Below, in pieces: positions 1-8,548 of a stretch of 40,031 bases of DNA. The notes under the pieces are model-generated. The model saw only the letters and a list, made by a program, of their open reading frames with translations. It ran no database searches and was not told where the DNA came from. Source of the stretch: DASYPQ01 sp041488095 (GTDB taxonomy: Bacteria > Planctomycetota > UBA1135 > GCA-002686595); the NCBI GenBank assembly GCA_041488095.1, contig JBGPOP010000041.1:1-40031 (forward strand), given 5' to 3'. Position numbers and translations under genes: made by a program. How positions within the stretch are numbered: the first letter of the stretch is position 1; each line of letters starts with the position of its first letter.

Positions 1-237
1 CACACCCTGGCGATGATGCGGGACGGGATCTCGAGGCTGGTGCGCAGGACCTGGGCGGCGTCGAAGCTGCGGGAGCGGCTCGAGCGTCACGCGTGGATAT
101 GGACTGTGTGGCGCAACTACGTACGCGGGATCACGAACCGGACGCCTTGGATCTCGCCAGCGATGGTCCTGGGTATCGAGCACGAGAAGTGGAGGGTCGC
201 CGAGATCTGCGCTTGGAAGGTGTCGCCCTCGACCTGA
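1..237 (+). CDS. C-terminal fragment of a transposase-like protein (5' end outside window)
   Basis: The frame is open from the first base and gives 78 residues ending at TGA 235-237, so the start lies outside the window. The peptide is rich in Arg and Trp. It has the pattern RNYVRGITN...TPW.SPAMVLGI..EKW, which resembles the C-terminal end of IS-type transposases where a 'TPAMAxGxxxxxW' tail follows the catalytic domain. The catalytic region itself is not visible, so the family cannot be named. An unrelated conserved ORF is the alternative. The downstream genes look chromosomal, so this is probably the edge of an insertion or its remnant. Confidence 0.5.
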   Translation, partial: HTLAMMRDGISRLVRRTWAASKLRERLERHAWIWTVWRNYVRGITNRTPWISPAMVLGIEHEKWRVAEICAWKVSPST

Positions 238-313
238 TTCCTGGACAGCGGTGTGGGCCAGATTCGGAACGGTTGAGCCCAGGATCGGGTCCGTTCCTCC
301 GTATCATCCCTCC

Positions 314-1237
314 GTGCACCCGGCGGTCTTTCCCCACGTCGCCTTCCGCGACTACGCGCTGCTCGATTGCGGAGCCGCCGAGAAGCTCGAGCGCTTCGGT
401 GAGATCGTCGTCCGACGCCCCGATCCGCAGGCGCTCTGGCCGCGCGCCCTCCCGGCGGACGAGTGGCGGAAGGCCGACCTCACCTTCGTGCGCGAGTCCG
501 ACAGCGGGGGGCGCGGCGGCAAGTGGGTCGCGCGGGGGGATTCTCGCGAGGGCATCCGCACGATCCCTCCGGCCTGGAAAGTACGCTACGAGCGGGCCGT
601 CCTCGTCGCCCGGCCGACGCCGTTCAAGCACGTCGGGATCTTCCCCGAGCAGTCCGCCAACTGGGACCTCGTCGGCCGCGCCGCCCGCGGCTTCGGCGCC
701 GATCGCCCGCGGCTCCTGAACCTGTTCGGCTACACCGGCGCGGCGAGCCTCCTCGCGGTCCAGGCGGGGTACGAGGTGACCCACATCGACGCATCGAAGA
801 CGTCGCTCGCCTGGGCGCGCGAGAACCTCGCCGCCACGGGGCTTCCCGAGGAAGCCATGCGCATCGTGCTCGACGACGCGCTCGCGTTTGCGCAGCGCGA
901 AGCGCGTCGCAAGGCGCGCTACCACGTCCTCCTTCTCGACCCGCCCCACCACGGGCGCGGGCCCAAGGGAGAGACGTGGCAGTTCGAGGACTCGATCGCG
1001 GCGCTCGTCGAGGCGGTGCGCGATCTCGCCGCGGACCGTGCGCTCGTCGTCCTCTCCTCCTACGCGATCGGCTGCTCGCCGCTCACGCTCGAGAACCTGC
1101 TCGCGGAGCTCGGACCCGGGGACCTCGAGTCGGGCGAGCTCGCGCTGCCCGAGCAGGGTCCGCGAGGCCGGCTCCTCCCCGCAGGCTTCTGTGCGCGCTG
1201 GAGTCGCGGGGTCGAGCTCGCGGGTCGCTCCCGATGA
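314..1237 (+). CDS. class I SAM-dependent methyltransferase, RlmI/RlmK C-terminal-like
   Basis: The protein is 307 aa from GTG 314. An in-frame GTG at 251 would add 21 residues, but no ribosome binding site decides between them. I prefer 314 because the conserved block YALLDCGAAEKLERFG then sits near the N-terminus. The SAM-binding motif LLNLFGYTGAASLLAVQAG lies near residues 133-151, an acidic HIDASK follows, and a catalytic-type motif LLLDPPHHGRG lies near residue 206. This arrangement is that of COG1092-type 23S rRNA cytosine methyltransferases, but the N-terminal PUA domain of RlmI is absent, so the substrate is uncertain. The stop overlaps the next start (ATGA at 1234), linking it to another RNA-modification gene. 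Confidence 0.8.
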   Translation: MHPAVFPHVAFRDYALLDCGAAEKLERFGEIVVRRPDPQALWPRALPADEWRKADLTFVRESDSGGRGGKWVARGDSREGIRTIPPAWKVRYERAVLVARPTPFKHVGIFPEQSANWDLVGRAARGFGADRPRLLNLFGYTGAASLLAVQAGYEVTHIDASKTSLAWARENLAATGLPEEAMRIVLDDALAFAQREARRKARYHVLLLDPPHHGRGPKGETWQFEDSIAALVEAVRDLAADRALVVLSSYAIGCSPLTLENLLAELGPGDLESGELALPEQGPRGRLLPAGFCARWSRGVELAGRSR

Positions 1238-1929
1238 GCGGCGGTCGCGCCCCGCTGCGCGTCCTCCACTGCGACAACCATCTGCTCGTCGTCGTCAAGC
1301 CGGCGGGGACGCCCACGGTGCCCGATGCGAGCGGGGACGAGAGCCTCCTCGACCGAGCCAAGGCCTGGGTGCGCGAGGAGTTCGCGAAGCCGGGCGAGGT
1401 CTTCCTCGGCGTCGTGCAGCGGCTCGACCGGCCCGTGTCGGGCGTCGTCGTCTTCGCGCGCACGAGCAAGGCCGCCGCGCGCCTCTCGCAGGTCCTGCGC
1501 GAGGGGCGCGCGCGGAAGGTCTACTGGGGCGTCGGGGAGGGGAGGCCCCGAGAGCGCTCGGGCGTCCTCGAGCAGTGGCTCGCGAAGGACGCCGTCAAGA
1601 ATCGCGTGCGCGCGTTCCCGGCGCCTCGGCCCGGCGCGAAGCACGCGGTCACGCGCTGGCGCGTGCTGGCGGAGCGGGCGGGCAGGACGCTCTACGAGTT
1701 CGCGCCCGAGACGGGGCGGCCTCACCAGCTGCGGGTTTGCGCCGCGACGCTCGGCACGCCGCTCGTCGGCGACCTCAAGTACGGCGCGCGGGATCCTCTC
1801 CCCGACGCGAGCATCGCCCTCCACGCCGTCGAGCTGGAAGTCGACCACCCCACTCGCGCCGAGCGCCTCCGTTTCGTCGATCCCCCGCCGCCTCTGGCGC
1901 AGTGGGACTTCGAGGTCGCCCGACCGTAG
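1234..1929 (+). CDS. RluA-family RNA pseudouridine synthase
   Basis: The protein is 231 aa, with its ATG overlapping the previous TGA by 4 bp, so the two genes are probably translationally coupled. It isomerises uridine to pseudouridine in rRNA or tRNA. The catalytic motif appears as QRLDRPVSGVVVFARTS, with the catalytic Asp at residue 65; the usual first His of HRLD is Gln here. The later family motif TGRPHQLRVCAATLGTPLVGD is also present. The N-terminal block LHCDNHLLVVVKPAGTPTVP is the standard first strand of the fold. There is no S4 domain, and the length matches the short single-domain RluA type. The exact target uridine cannot be read from the sequence. Confidence 0.9.
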   Translation: MSGGRAPLRVLHCDNHLLVVVKPAGTPTVPDASGDESLLDRAKAWVREEFAKPGEVFLGVVQRLDRPVSGVVVFARTSKAAARLSQVLREGRARKVYWGVGEGRPRERSGVLEQWLAKDAVKNRVRAFPAPRPGAKHAVTRWRVLAERAGRTLYEFAPETGRPHQLRVCAATLGTPLVGDLKYGARDPLPDASIALHAVELEVDHPTRAERLRFVDPPPPLAQWDFEVARP

Positions 1930-1947
1930 CCCGGAGGATGGAGCCTG

Positions 1948-1975
1948 GTTCCCAACCCCGCTCGGGCCTGGGAAC
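1948..1975 (+). terminator. possible hairpin after the RNA-modification pair
   Basis: An imperfect hairpin lies 19 bp after the pseudouridine synthase stop. The outer stem is GTTCCCA/TGGGAAC (1948-1954 with 1969-1975) and a short inner CCC/GGG helix is possible. No T-run follows, so it may be a structured leader of the next gene instead. Confidence 0.3.
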
Positions 1976-2084
1976 GCCGGTCTGGAGCAGGGGAGAAACC
2001 TCGTGCCATCCCGGGCGAGCTGCTCATGAACAGAGTGTCGGCCCCACGCGGCCGGCCCCAACGGAACCCTGAAGGAGAAATGCC

Positions 2085-2669
2085 ATGAGACCCCTCTCGA
2101 GACTGCTGATCTCCGGCGCTGCCCTGGCCGCTGCTCTCGCTCCGGCCCTGCGGGCAGAGGTGCGCCTTTCCAGCCTTCATGCGCTCGCGGTCGCGGCTCC
2201 GCAAGCGCCCGCCACGAACCCCGGGCATCTCCTGCCCATCGGTTCCGGCGACGGCACGGGCCTGTGGATCGCTCCGACCGACACGGTCGGCCTCGCGAGC
2301 GCCAATCTCTACGACGATTCCGGCCGCCTGCGCTTCACCTTGCGCGCGAGCCTCACCCGCTACATGCCCGCCAACGGCATGACCAACGAACAGGGCGGAC
2401 TCTTCGGTGTGCTGTTCTCCGTCGACAGGAACGGGGTGAAGAAGCTCGCCGGACAGGTCGTGGGCACTTGGGTTCGTCACGTCGACGGGACGGGGAACTT
2501 CGGCTTGCAGATCCTGGCCCGCTCCAAGAACCCGAGCTTCCCGCTCGTCCAGGTGGGAGCGATCGAGGGCGTTCTGAGCGCGCCGCTCCCCGCGCCGGTG
2601 GGGCACCTCCACCCCTACGACCCGGCTGCACCCGCGAAGCTGACGCTGACCTGGGAGATCTTCGACTGA
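2085..2669 (+). CDS. exported protein of unknown function
   Basis: The protein is 194 aa, with a clear AAGGAG site at 2072-2077 upstream of ATG 2085. The N-terminus is a signal peptide (MRPLSRLL, then an Ala/Leu-rich stretch, with likely cleavage at LRA-EV near residue 25). The mature part reads as a beta-rich domain with alternating hydrophobic strands (GTGLWIAPTD, LRFTLRASLTRY, GGLFGVLFSVD, LAGQVVGTWV). It has no cysteines, no catalytic motif and no membrane anchor. I do not recognise the family. It stands alone between two hairpins and is probably a single-gene unit with a secreted or periplasmic product. Confidence 0.75.
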   Translation: MRPLSRLLISGAALAAALAPALRAEVRLSSLHALAVAAPQAPATNPGHLLPIGSGDGTGLWIAPTDTVGLASANLYDDSGRLRFTLRASLTRYMPANGMTNEQGGLFGVLFSVDRNGVKKLAGQVVGTWVRHVDGTGNFGLQILARSKNPSFPLVQVGAIEGVLSAPLPAPVGHLHPYDPAAPAKLTLTWEIFD

Positions 2670-2710
2670 TGGAGACCCGCTAGGTCTCAAGGCTCGAGGC
2701 GAGGAGAGTG

Positions 2711-2739
2711 GAGCAGGCCGGACGACCTCCGGCCTGCTC
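2711..2739 (+). terminator. strong hairpin terminator between convergent genes
   Basis: A perfect 11-bp GC-rich stem (GAGCAGGCCGG with CCGGCCTGCTC, 7-nt loop) is followed by CTTTCC. A smaller 6-bp hairpin (GAGACC/GGTCTC) lies at 2672-2688, just after the stop of the exported-protein gene. The 308-bp gap 2670-2977 separates that gene from the convergent M1 peptidase and holds nothing else I can support. Confidence 0.7.
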
Positions 2740-2977
2740 CTTTCCTATCGAGGGGCGTGGGCCGTTGCGACGCGCGGGACGACGGGAGCGGAACCTGGCA
2801 CACTTCGCTGTCCTTGACCCTCGGGGGGGTCCAGTCGGCGCAGGGGGTTGCGACCGATCACGAGCGCTAGGCGCGCCGGGGGATCCTGGGCCGCTGACAG
2901 AGTGTTGGCGGAGAAGGACTTGGGGCGGATCGAGGCACAATCAAGGGGGCCAGATTCACGGGAGCGCCAGGGGGGGG

Positions 2978-4681
2978 TCACTCCAGACGGATCGCGTGTT
3001 CTCCCAGCACGTGCTCGAGGCCGCCCACCTCGACCTCGCGCGGCTTGGACTTGCACGGGACTTCGATGCGGTTCGGCCCGGGCTCCAGCATCAGACGCTG
3101 CTTCTTCTCCGCCTTGCCCTCGCGCCAGGTGAGGTCGAGCGGCACGTGGAAGCCGGTCTTCCCGCTGCCCTGGTTCTGCACCTGGACGAGCAGGTCCTTG
3201 GCCCTCGCCGTCACCGTGCCGTCGAGCATCGGGTAGCCCTCGCCGTAGAACCACTCGTCGAAGAACGTCTTCCAGCTCTTCTTCGTGTTCGTCTCCAGGA
3301 TGGTGCGGAAGTCCTCGGTGTCGGCGTTCTTGTAGCGGAAGGCGAGATTGAAGTCGCGGAGCGTCTTCCACCACACCTCGTCGTCGTCGACGTAGTGCCG
3401 CAGCGTGTTGAGCACCCACGCGCCCTTGACGTAGATCACGTGGCCATAGGCCTGCTCCGAGTCCACGTTCTCGCCACGGAACAGTCGCGAATCCTTGCTG
3501 ATCGCGGCCTTCATCCCCTCGAGGTGCTCGTCCGCCGCGTCGCGGTCCTCGAGCTCCTCCAGGTACACCGCCTCGGCGTAGGTCGCGAAGCCCTCGTGGA
3601 TCCAGAAGTGCCCCCAGCTCTTGGCCGACACCCCGTTGCCCCACCACTCGTGCGCGCTCTCGTGGACCAGGATGTAGTCGAACTGCCTATTCTGCTGGGC
3701 GTAGGGATCGGGCGCGCCGTGCTCCGCGCACCAGGCCGGGAAGCTCGAGCCGTACGCGACGCAGGTCGAGTGCTCCATGCCCCAGAAGCAGGTCTCGACG
3801 AGGGCGAACTTCGACTTCGGGAAGGGGAAGGGGCCGAAGGCCTTCGAGTAGATCTCGAGCATCCTGGGCGCCTGCGCGAACTGGAGCTTGGCCTTCTCCG
3901 CGTCCTCGGGCAGCGTGTAATAGACGAAGGGGAGCTGGCCCTCGAGTCCTTCGATCTGCAGGTCCTGCTCGACGACCACGTAGGGCGCGACCGCGATCGC
4001 GATCGAGTAGGTCTCGCAGGGATATTCGTGCACCCAGTGGAACGTCTCCGCGCCCTCGCCGGCCTTGTCGTGGCCCGTGAGGCGGCCGTTCGACACGCCC
4101 GTGAGGCCGTCGGGCACCGTCAGGTTCACGAACGTGCGCTCAGGCTTGTCCTCCGGATGCCAGAACGAGTCCTTGCACGGCCACCACGAGGAAGATCCCT
4201 CGTCCTGGCACGAAGTGCAGATCCAGGGCTTGCCCTCGGAGGTCTTCTTCCAGTGGAAGCCCGCGAACGAATCCCGCGCCGTCGGCTTGCCCGAATAGGT
4301 CACGGCGACGCGGACGCTGTCGCCTTTCTTTCTTCCCTGGGGGAGGAAGATCGAGAGCGCAGCGCCCTTCCGCTCGAAGGCGAGGTTCGCGCCCGCGAGC
4401 GATCCCTGCGCTTCGACCGGACCCGGCAGCTCGACCACCGACTGGACCTCGAAGAGCGGCTTGAGGTCGAGGACCAGCTTGGCGAGCGAGTCGCCGACGA
4501 CCGTCGATTCGACCGCCGCAGTGCCCGAGAGCGTCTTCGTGCGCGGATCGACCGCGAGGTCGAGGCGGTAGGTCTGGACATCGTAGAGGCTGCGCGGGTC
4601 GTCGCTCGGCGCGGGCGACCCCGCTGTCGCGAGGACAAGAGAGAGGGCCGCACGCAGGAGCATGCGGCCCACTATAGACAT
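2978..4681 (-). CDS. M1-family zinc metallopeptidase (aminopeptidase N-like)
   Basis: The protein is 567 aa with a short N-terminal signal-like segment (MLLRAALSLVLATAGS). ATG 4681 or the Met seven codons in are both possible starts. The order is an N-terminal beta domain (residues 30-240), then the gluzincin domain. Zinc ligands are in HESAHEWWG (His340, Glu341, His344) with the third ligand in WIHEGFATYAE (Glu363), the HExxH-x18-E spacing of M1 enzymes. The substrate-binding GxMEN loop reads WGMEHST (residues 300-306), so Asn is His. Near residue 437 YVKGAWVLNTLRHYV matches the region carrying the catalytic Tyr. The C-terminal ARM-type domain of large aminopeptidases is absent, as in shorter secreted members. 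It is probably a periplasmic peptidase. Confidence 0.9.
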   Translation of the reverse strand: MSIVGRMLLRAALSLVLATAGSPAPSDDPRSLYDVQTYRLDLAVDPRTKTLSGTAAVESTVVGDSLAKLVLDLKPLFEVQSVVELPGPVEAQGSLAGANLAFERKGAALSIFLPQGRKKGDSVRVAVTYSGKPTARDSFAGFHWKKTSEGKPWICTSCQDEGSSSWWPCKDSFWHPEDKPERTFVNLTVPDGLTGVSNGRLTGHDKAGEGAETFHWVHEYPCETYSIAIAVAPYVVVEQDLQIEGLEGQLPFVYYTLPEDAEKAKLQFAQAPRMLEIYSKAFGPFPFPKSKFALVETCFWGMEHSTCVAYGSSFPAWCAEHGAPDPYAQQNRQFDYILVHESAHEWWGNGVSAKSWGHFWIHEGFATYAEAVYLEELEDRDAADEHLEGMKAAISKDSRLFRGENVDSEQAYGHVIYVKGAWVLNTLRHYVDDDEVWWKTLRDFNLAFRYKNADTEDFRTILETNTKKSWKTFFDEWFYGEGYPMLDGTVTARAKDLLVQVQNQGSGKTGFHVPLDLTWREGKAEKKQRLMLEPGPNRIEVPCKSKPREVEVGGLEHVLGEHAIRLE

Positions 4682-4717
4682 CCGGCGTGGGCGGGAGCGA
4701 GGCCCGCGGCCGGCAGC

Positions 4718-5272
4718 CTAGCGCGAGCGGCGGGCCTCGAGCCTCGACGCCGTCATCGGGCGCGTCAGCAGCCAGGACGTGATCTTGACCAGGCGTGCCT
4801 CGTCGAGGCTCTTCCCTCGCTTGGCCGCCGCGTCCGTGAGCTTCGTGCGCTGCTCGGGCGTGAGGGTCGAGAGGACTCGCCGCGCGAGCGGCTCGAGCTG
4901 CACCAGCGTCCGGTCGTGCAGGTCCTTCATCCTGCCACGGATCTCCTCGCGCGCGGCCCTTCCGTCCCGGGTGTGCGGCCCTCGACGGGCCTCGAACCGG
5001 ATCCGCGAGGCCTCTCGTCGCGCCTCGCGAGCGATCGGCTCGGCGGCGCGCGCCTCTTCGAGCGCGACGGCGCGCTGGGCGTCGGTCACTTGGAGCGTGT
5101 CGAGGAAGCGCCGAAACTCCGACCGGGCCTCCGCGCGCCGTTGCACGATACGCCGCGCGAGAGGATGTCGGCCGATCCAGCGATGTCCGCCGGGAGTCTG
5201 CGCCACGGCGGCCCCGCCGCAGAGGGCGAGGGTCAAGAGTCCGATTCCGATCCACTTCATCTTCGAGATCAT
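4718..5272 (-). CDS. periplasmic LTxxQ-motif (Spy/CpxP-like) protein
   Basis: The protein is 184 aa. ATG 5272 has a purine-rich site (AGAGGAAGGA) about 9 nt upstream. The sequence has a signal peptide (MKWIGIGLLTLALCGGAAVAQ, cleavage after Ala-Gln) and is then almost entirely charged helix (Arg, Glu, Ala). The motif LTPEQRTKL near residue 143 is the LTxxQ signature of Spy/CpxP-type periplasmic chaperones. LQVTDAQR near residue 62 may be a second, degenerate copy. Known relatives buffer misfolded envelope proteins and can repress envelope-stress kinases. No sensor kinase is adjacent, so the role here is inferred from the fold only. Confidence 0.7.
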   Translation of the reverse strand: MISKMKWIGIGLLTLALCGGAAVAQTPGGHRWIGRHPLARRIVQRRAEARSEFRRFLDTLQVTDAQRAVALEEARAAEPIAREARREASRIRFEARRGPHTRDGRAAREEIRGRMKDLHDRTLVQLEPLARRVLSTLTPEQRTKLTDAAAKRGKSLDEARLVKITSWLLTRPMTASRLEARRSR

Positions 5273-5334
5273 GTTGTCCGTCCTTCCTCTGAGTTCCCCA
5301 GGATAACCCAGTCGGCGCGCCGCGGTTCCGCCGG

Positions 5335-6822
5335 CTACCGCAGGGACCGCGGAAAGATGTAGGTACCAGCCTCCCTGCGCGTCCACCAGTCGCCGGACTG
5401 GGCCCTCTCGGCCGGGCTGGAGAAACGCACCTCGTACACGATCGCCCGGACGAAGCGTGGGGGCCGATCGGGAAAAGGATTCCCGGCGAGCAGTCCCAGG
5501 ACCGGTGGCGAGCCCTGGAGCAGGCGGACGACGAGGGGGGTGAACCAGGTGCTCTCGCGCGCCGGCCCGAGCGCCGCGAACCACATCTGCCAGTCCAGGC
5601 GCGGCATGTGCGGCTGGACCCAGGCCGGCGCGCGGTCGAGGGCTCCCGGCTTCCAGCGGAACAGGTAGCTCTTCCACTCGACCTCGTCGTCGCTGCCCTG
5701 GATCTCGATCTCCCGGCGCGTCTTGGTCATGACCCGGAAGAGGCCGTAGTTGTTGAGGCTCCGGAAGGGACCGATCACGCGCTCGACGGTCGCGATGGAG
5801 TCAGGGATGCTCGCGGGCAGCGGCGGGTAGCGGATGTTCTCGACGAGCTTGATTCCGCTGAAGATCCCGACGGTCCACGCCAGCGCCGTTCCACCGAGCC
5901 GGAGCGTGAAGGGAGCGCGCCTGGGGACCTTCTGCATCTGCGCCCGCTCGGCGAGCCGCCGCGGCAAGAAGCGCGCGAGCAGCGCGTCGTCGAGGAGCGG
6001 CAGGCACAGGACGATCGAGAGCAGGTTGAAGAAGCCGTAGTTGCCCGTGAGGCCGATCAGGATCTGGAGGGCAACCAGCCCAGCGAAGGCGATCTGACCC
6101 ATCCGCCGCGAGCCGAAGACGAGCCACGGCACGCCGATCTCGATCGCGTACATGATCGCGCACGAGACCCTGTGGAACCAGGTCGGGAGCTGGCTCGCGT
6201 ACCAGGCGAAGACCGTCGGCAGAGGCTGGCCCCCGTAGTGGTAGGTGATCGCGGTGAGGTCGGACCAGCCCCAGGCAGGGTCGCCGCTCGTCAGCTTGAC
6301 CATGCCCGAGGCGAACATCAGGCGGAAGAGCAGCCAGCGCAGCAGCCACCGCGACGCCGTCGAAGGCGGCTTCTCTCGCGCGAGGCCGGGGAGCCAGGTT
6401 CCTGGTGCGAAGGGGATCGCGAAGACGGCGGTCTCGAGCAGCAGGACGTCCCACTGGAAGTAGAAGAACTCCTGGCCGGCGACCGTGAGCGAGAGGTAGA
6501 GCGCCCACAGCAGGGCGAGGCACGGGCGCGGCGCGAGTCCGGCGAAGAGCGCGATCGAGAGGATCACCCCCGCGGCGCATTGGAGGTGGAGGGAGGCGTC
6601 GCTCGCGCCGAGCCAGCACAGCGTCGGCAGCTCGGCCCACCTGGATCCGCCCGCGTACTGCCGCACGGCGTCGAGGAGGTCTGCGATCGGCAGGATGCCG
6701 CGGCTGCCGATCAGGCCGTCGATCTGGACCCACAGCGAGGCGAAGGCGATCGCGAAGACGAGCGCGAGGCCCCGCAGAAAGAGCCAGCGCGAGAGGAAGT
6801 ACGTCGGCTTCGCAGCTTCCAT
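5335..6822 (-). CDS. lipase maturation factor (LMF1-like) family membrane protein
   Basis: The protein is 495 aa from ATG 6822; an upstream in-frame ATG at 6858 would add 12 residues. It is a polytopic membrane protein with about eight or more hydrophobic helices in residues 10-330. Family features include GQEFFYFQWDVLLLE, RWLLFRLMFASGMVKLTSGDPAW, TAITYHYGGQPLP and, after the membrane part, FRSLNNYGLFRVMTKTRREIEI. A C-terminal soluble domain follows (EVEWKSYLFRWKPG...PHMPRLDWQMWFAAL). Animal LMF1 matures dimeric lipases in the ER. Bacterial homologues are common in databases but have no established function. The pairing with an envelope chaperone-like gene is consistent with an envelope protein-folding role, which is inference. 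Confidence 0.85.
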   Translation of the reverse strand: MEAAKPTYFLSRWLFLRGLALVFAIAFASLWVQIDGLIGSRGILPIADLLDAVRQYAGGSRWAELPTLCWLGASDASLHLQCAAGVILSIALFAGLAPRPCLALLWALYLSLTVAGQEFFYFQWDVLLLETAVFAIPFAPGTWLPGLAREKPPSTASRWLLRWLLFRLMFASGMVKLTSGDPAWGWSDLTAITYHYGGQPLPTVFAWYASQLPTWFHRVSCAIMYAIEIGVPWLVFGSRRMGQIAFAGLVALQILIGLTGNYGFFNLLSIVLCLPLLDDALLARFLPRRLAERAQMQKVPRRAPFTLRLGGTALAWTVGIFSGIKLVENIRYPPLPASIPDSIATVERVIGPFRSLNNYGLFRVMTKTRREIEIQGSDDEVEWKSYLFRWKPGALDRAPAWVQPHMPRLDWQMWFAALGPARESTWFTPLVVRLLQGSPPVLGLLAGNPFPDRPPRFVRAIVYEVRFSSPAERAQSGDWWTRREAGTYIFPRSLR

Positions 6823-6881
6823 CCCGCAGCGAAGATAGCTTCGGCCGCCTTGGCGCACCTCCTCCCTCCCGAGGGCCGAGG

Positions 6882-7109
6882 TCAGCGTCGCAATCGCGAG
6901 AGCAGGAAGAAGACTGCGGTCAGCAGGGCCGAGAGCAGGAGGCAGGTCGTGATCGGGAAGTAGAAGGTGGTGCCCTCACCCTCGATCCGGATGTCGCCCG
7001 GCAACCTCCCGAGCCAGGGCACGCGGCGCGCGAGGAGCAGCGCTCCTCCGGCGAGCGCGAGCAGGAGTCCAGCCGAGATCAGAGCCTTGCCGAGAGCCGA
7101 GGTCTCCAT
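6882..7109 (-). CDS. DUF2905 small membrane protein
   Basis: The protein is 75 aa with two transmembrane helices (residues about 7-26 and 53-70). Between them is the conserved loop WLGRLPGDIRIEGEGTTFYFPITT, which defines the DUF2905 family. Its length is normal for the family. The function is unknown. It starts 60 bp before the divergent metallophosphoesterase gene and is followed by the lipase-maturation-factor homologue on the same strand. Confidence 0.9.
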   Translation of the reverse strand: METSALGKALISAGLLLALAGGALLLARRVPWLGRLPGDIRIEGEGTTFYFPITTCLLLSALLTAVFFLLSRLRR

Positions 7110-7168
7110 GGCTCGGCCATTGTGGGATGAGCTCGCCGAGCGGTGAAGCCTCGCGCTAACCTCGGGGA

Positions 7169-7906
7169 ATGGACCCCGGGCGCGGCGCGACCTTGGCGGC
7201 GATCGGCGACGTCCACGCGCACTGGCCCCGGCTCGAGCGCGTGCTCGAGAGGATCGCGGCGGAGAAGGTCGACGGAATCCTGCTCGTGGGCGACCTCGGC
7301 TCGCACGATCTCTCGCTCGCGCGCCTGCGCACGCCCGCGCGCGATGCGCTCTACCTCGAGTCCGTGCGCGAGCTCCTGCGCCGGGTGGGAGAGCTCGGCG
7401 CGCCGGTGCTGTGGGTTCCGGGAAATCACGACCTGCCCGACGTCGCGGGGGAGGGGAACATCGACCACGGGAGCGCCGAGATCGCCGGCTTGCGCGTGGC
7501 CGGGATCGGCGGCGCGGGGCCGGCGCGATTCGGGTTCAGCTACGAGTGGGGCGAGAAGGAGATCCGCGCGCGCGAAGTGCCCGCTTGCGACGTGCTCCTG
7601 TGCCACGCGCCGCCGGCGCGGACGGAGTTGGACGTGCTGGCGGGGGACGGCCGGCACGTGGGGAGCGAGGCGCTGCGGGAGATCGCCGAGCGGCACGACG
7701 GCGCCTACGTGTGCGGCCACATCCACGAATCGCCTGGCGCGGTGCAGCTCGGACGATGCTTGTGCCTGAACGTCGGAGGTTTGGGAGAGCCCTTCGGTCG
7801 CGCGCAGGTCGGCTTCGTGCGCTTCTCGCGCGAGCTGCCGGTGCAATGGGAGGTCGTGCACGAGGACCTGGAGAGCGGAGAAGTCCGCAGGTGGCGCCGC
7901 GCGTGA
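7169..7906 (+). CDS. calcineurin-like metallophosphoesterase
   Basis: The protein is 245 aa and cytoplasmic, with no signal peptide. All five metallophosphoesterase motifs are in order: GDVHAH (Asp14, His16), GDLGSHD (Asp42), GNHD (Asn87, His88), CHAPPA (His146) and GHIH (His184, His186). These ligate a dinuclear metal site. The compact size and the GDLGSHD motif resemble YfcE/Rv0805-like phosphodiesterases and small 'Icc-like' proteins. The substrate cannot be read from the sequence. ATG 7169 is preceded by GGGG rather than a good Shine-Dalgarno. Confidence 0.88.
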   Translation: MDPGRGATLAAIGDVHAHWPRLERVLERIAAEKVDGILLVGDLGSHDLSLARLRTPARDALYLESVRELLRRVGELGAPVLWVPGNHDLPDVAGEGNIDHGSAEIAGLRVAGIGGAGPARFGFSYEWGEKEIRAREVPACDVLLCHAPPARTELDVLAGDGRHVGSEALREIAERHDGAYVCGHIHESPGAVQLGRCLCLNVGGLGEPFGRAQVGFVRFSRELPVQWEVVHEDLESGEVRRWRRA

Positions 7907-7964
7907 GGCACCCTCATGCGCGCAACTCGTTGGACGGCGGACGACATGGAAGGAGACAAGAGTC

Positions 7965-8435
7965 GTGAACGAGACTGATTCGCTTCGGCACGCGCTGGAC
8001 AGGGCCTACGACCGCGCGTCCTGGCACGGTCCCAATCTTCGAGGGGCGATACGAGGTCTCTCGCCGAAACAGGCGTCGTGGCGCCCGGGGAAGGGCCGGC
8101 ACAGCATCTGGGAGCTCGTCGTGCACTGCGCGTATTGGAAGTACGCGGTTCGCCGCAAGCTCACCGGCGAGAAGCGCGGTAGTTTCCAGCTGAAGGGCTC
8201 GAACTGGTTCCGGCGCGAGAGGAGCGACGGCGCGGCGCAGTGGAAGCGCGACGTCGCGCTGCTCGACGAGATGCACCGCACGATGCGCGCGGCAGTCGAG
8301 CGGTTCCCCGAGCGCAGGTGGAGCGCTCGCGCCAGCGGCAGCCGCTGGACCTACCGCGACCTCGTCGCCGGCGCCGCCGCGCACGACCTCTACCACGCGG
8401 GGCAGGTGCGGCTCGTGAAGGTGCTCGGTCGGTAG
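7965..8435 (+). CDS. DinB-family (DUF664/YfiT-like) four-helix protein
   Basis: The protein is 156 aa, with AAGGAG at 7950-7955 preceding GTG 7965. The DinB-superfamily helical bundle shows its metal-site pattern: a His in the second helix (WELVVHCAYWKYAV, residue about 53) and the pair HDLYHAG near the C-terminus. The N-terminal LRGLSP-like segment (IRGLSPKQASWRPG) is also typical. Members include metal-dependent thiol S-transferases that use bacillithiol or mycothiol, but many are uncharacterised, and no substrate can be assigned. A truncated copy of its last 24 codons lies 0.9 kb downstream (9319-9392). Confidence 0.85.
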   Translation: MNETDSLRHALDRAYDRASWHGPNLRGAIRGLSPKQASWRPGKGRHSIWELVVHCAYWKYAVRRKLTGEKRGSFQLKGSNWFRRERSDGAAQWKRDVALLDEMHRTMRAAVERFPERRWSARASGSRWTYRDLVAGAAAHDLYHAGQVRLVKVLGR

Positions 8436-8548
8436 CCGGGTCTCCCTCAACCATCGATTTTCCTGATGAGAAGAACGAGACGGATGCCAGCGCGGATGAC
8501 GATTCGCGCGTCGACCGCCGCCCGTGCGTCAGGGAAGCAGGAGGCTCC

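Noticed and set aside
2708..5362. 884-aa ORF on the plus strand
   Set aside because: It is antisense to the M1 peptidase and Spy-like genes, whose minus-strand proteins have clear motifs. Long shadow ORFs are expected at this GC content.
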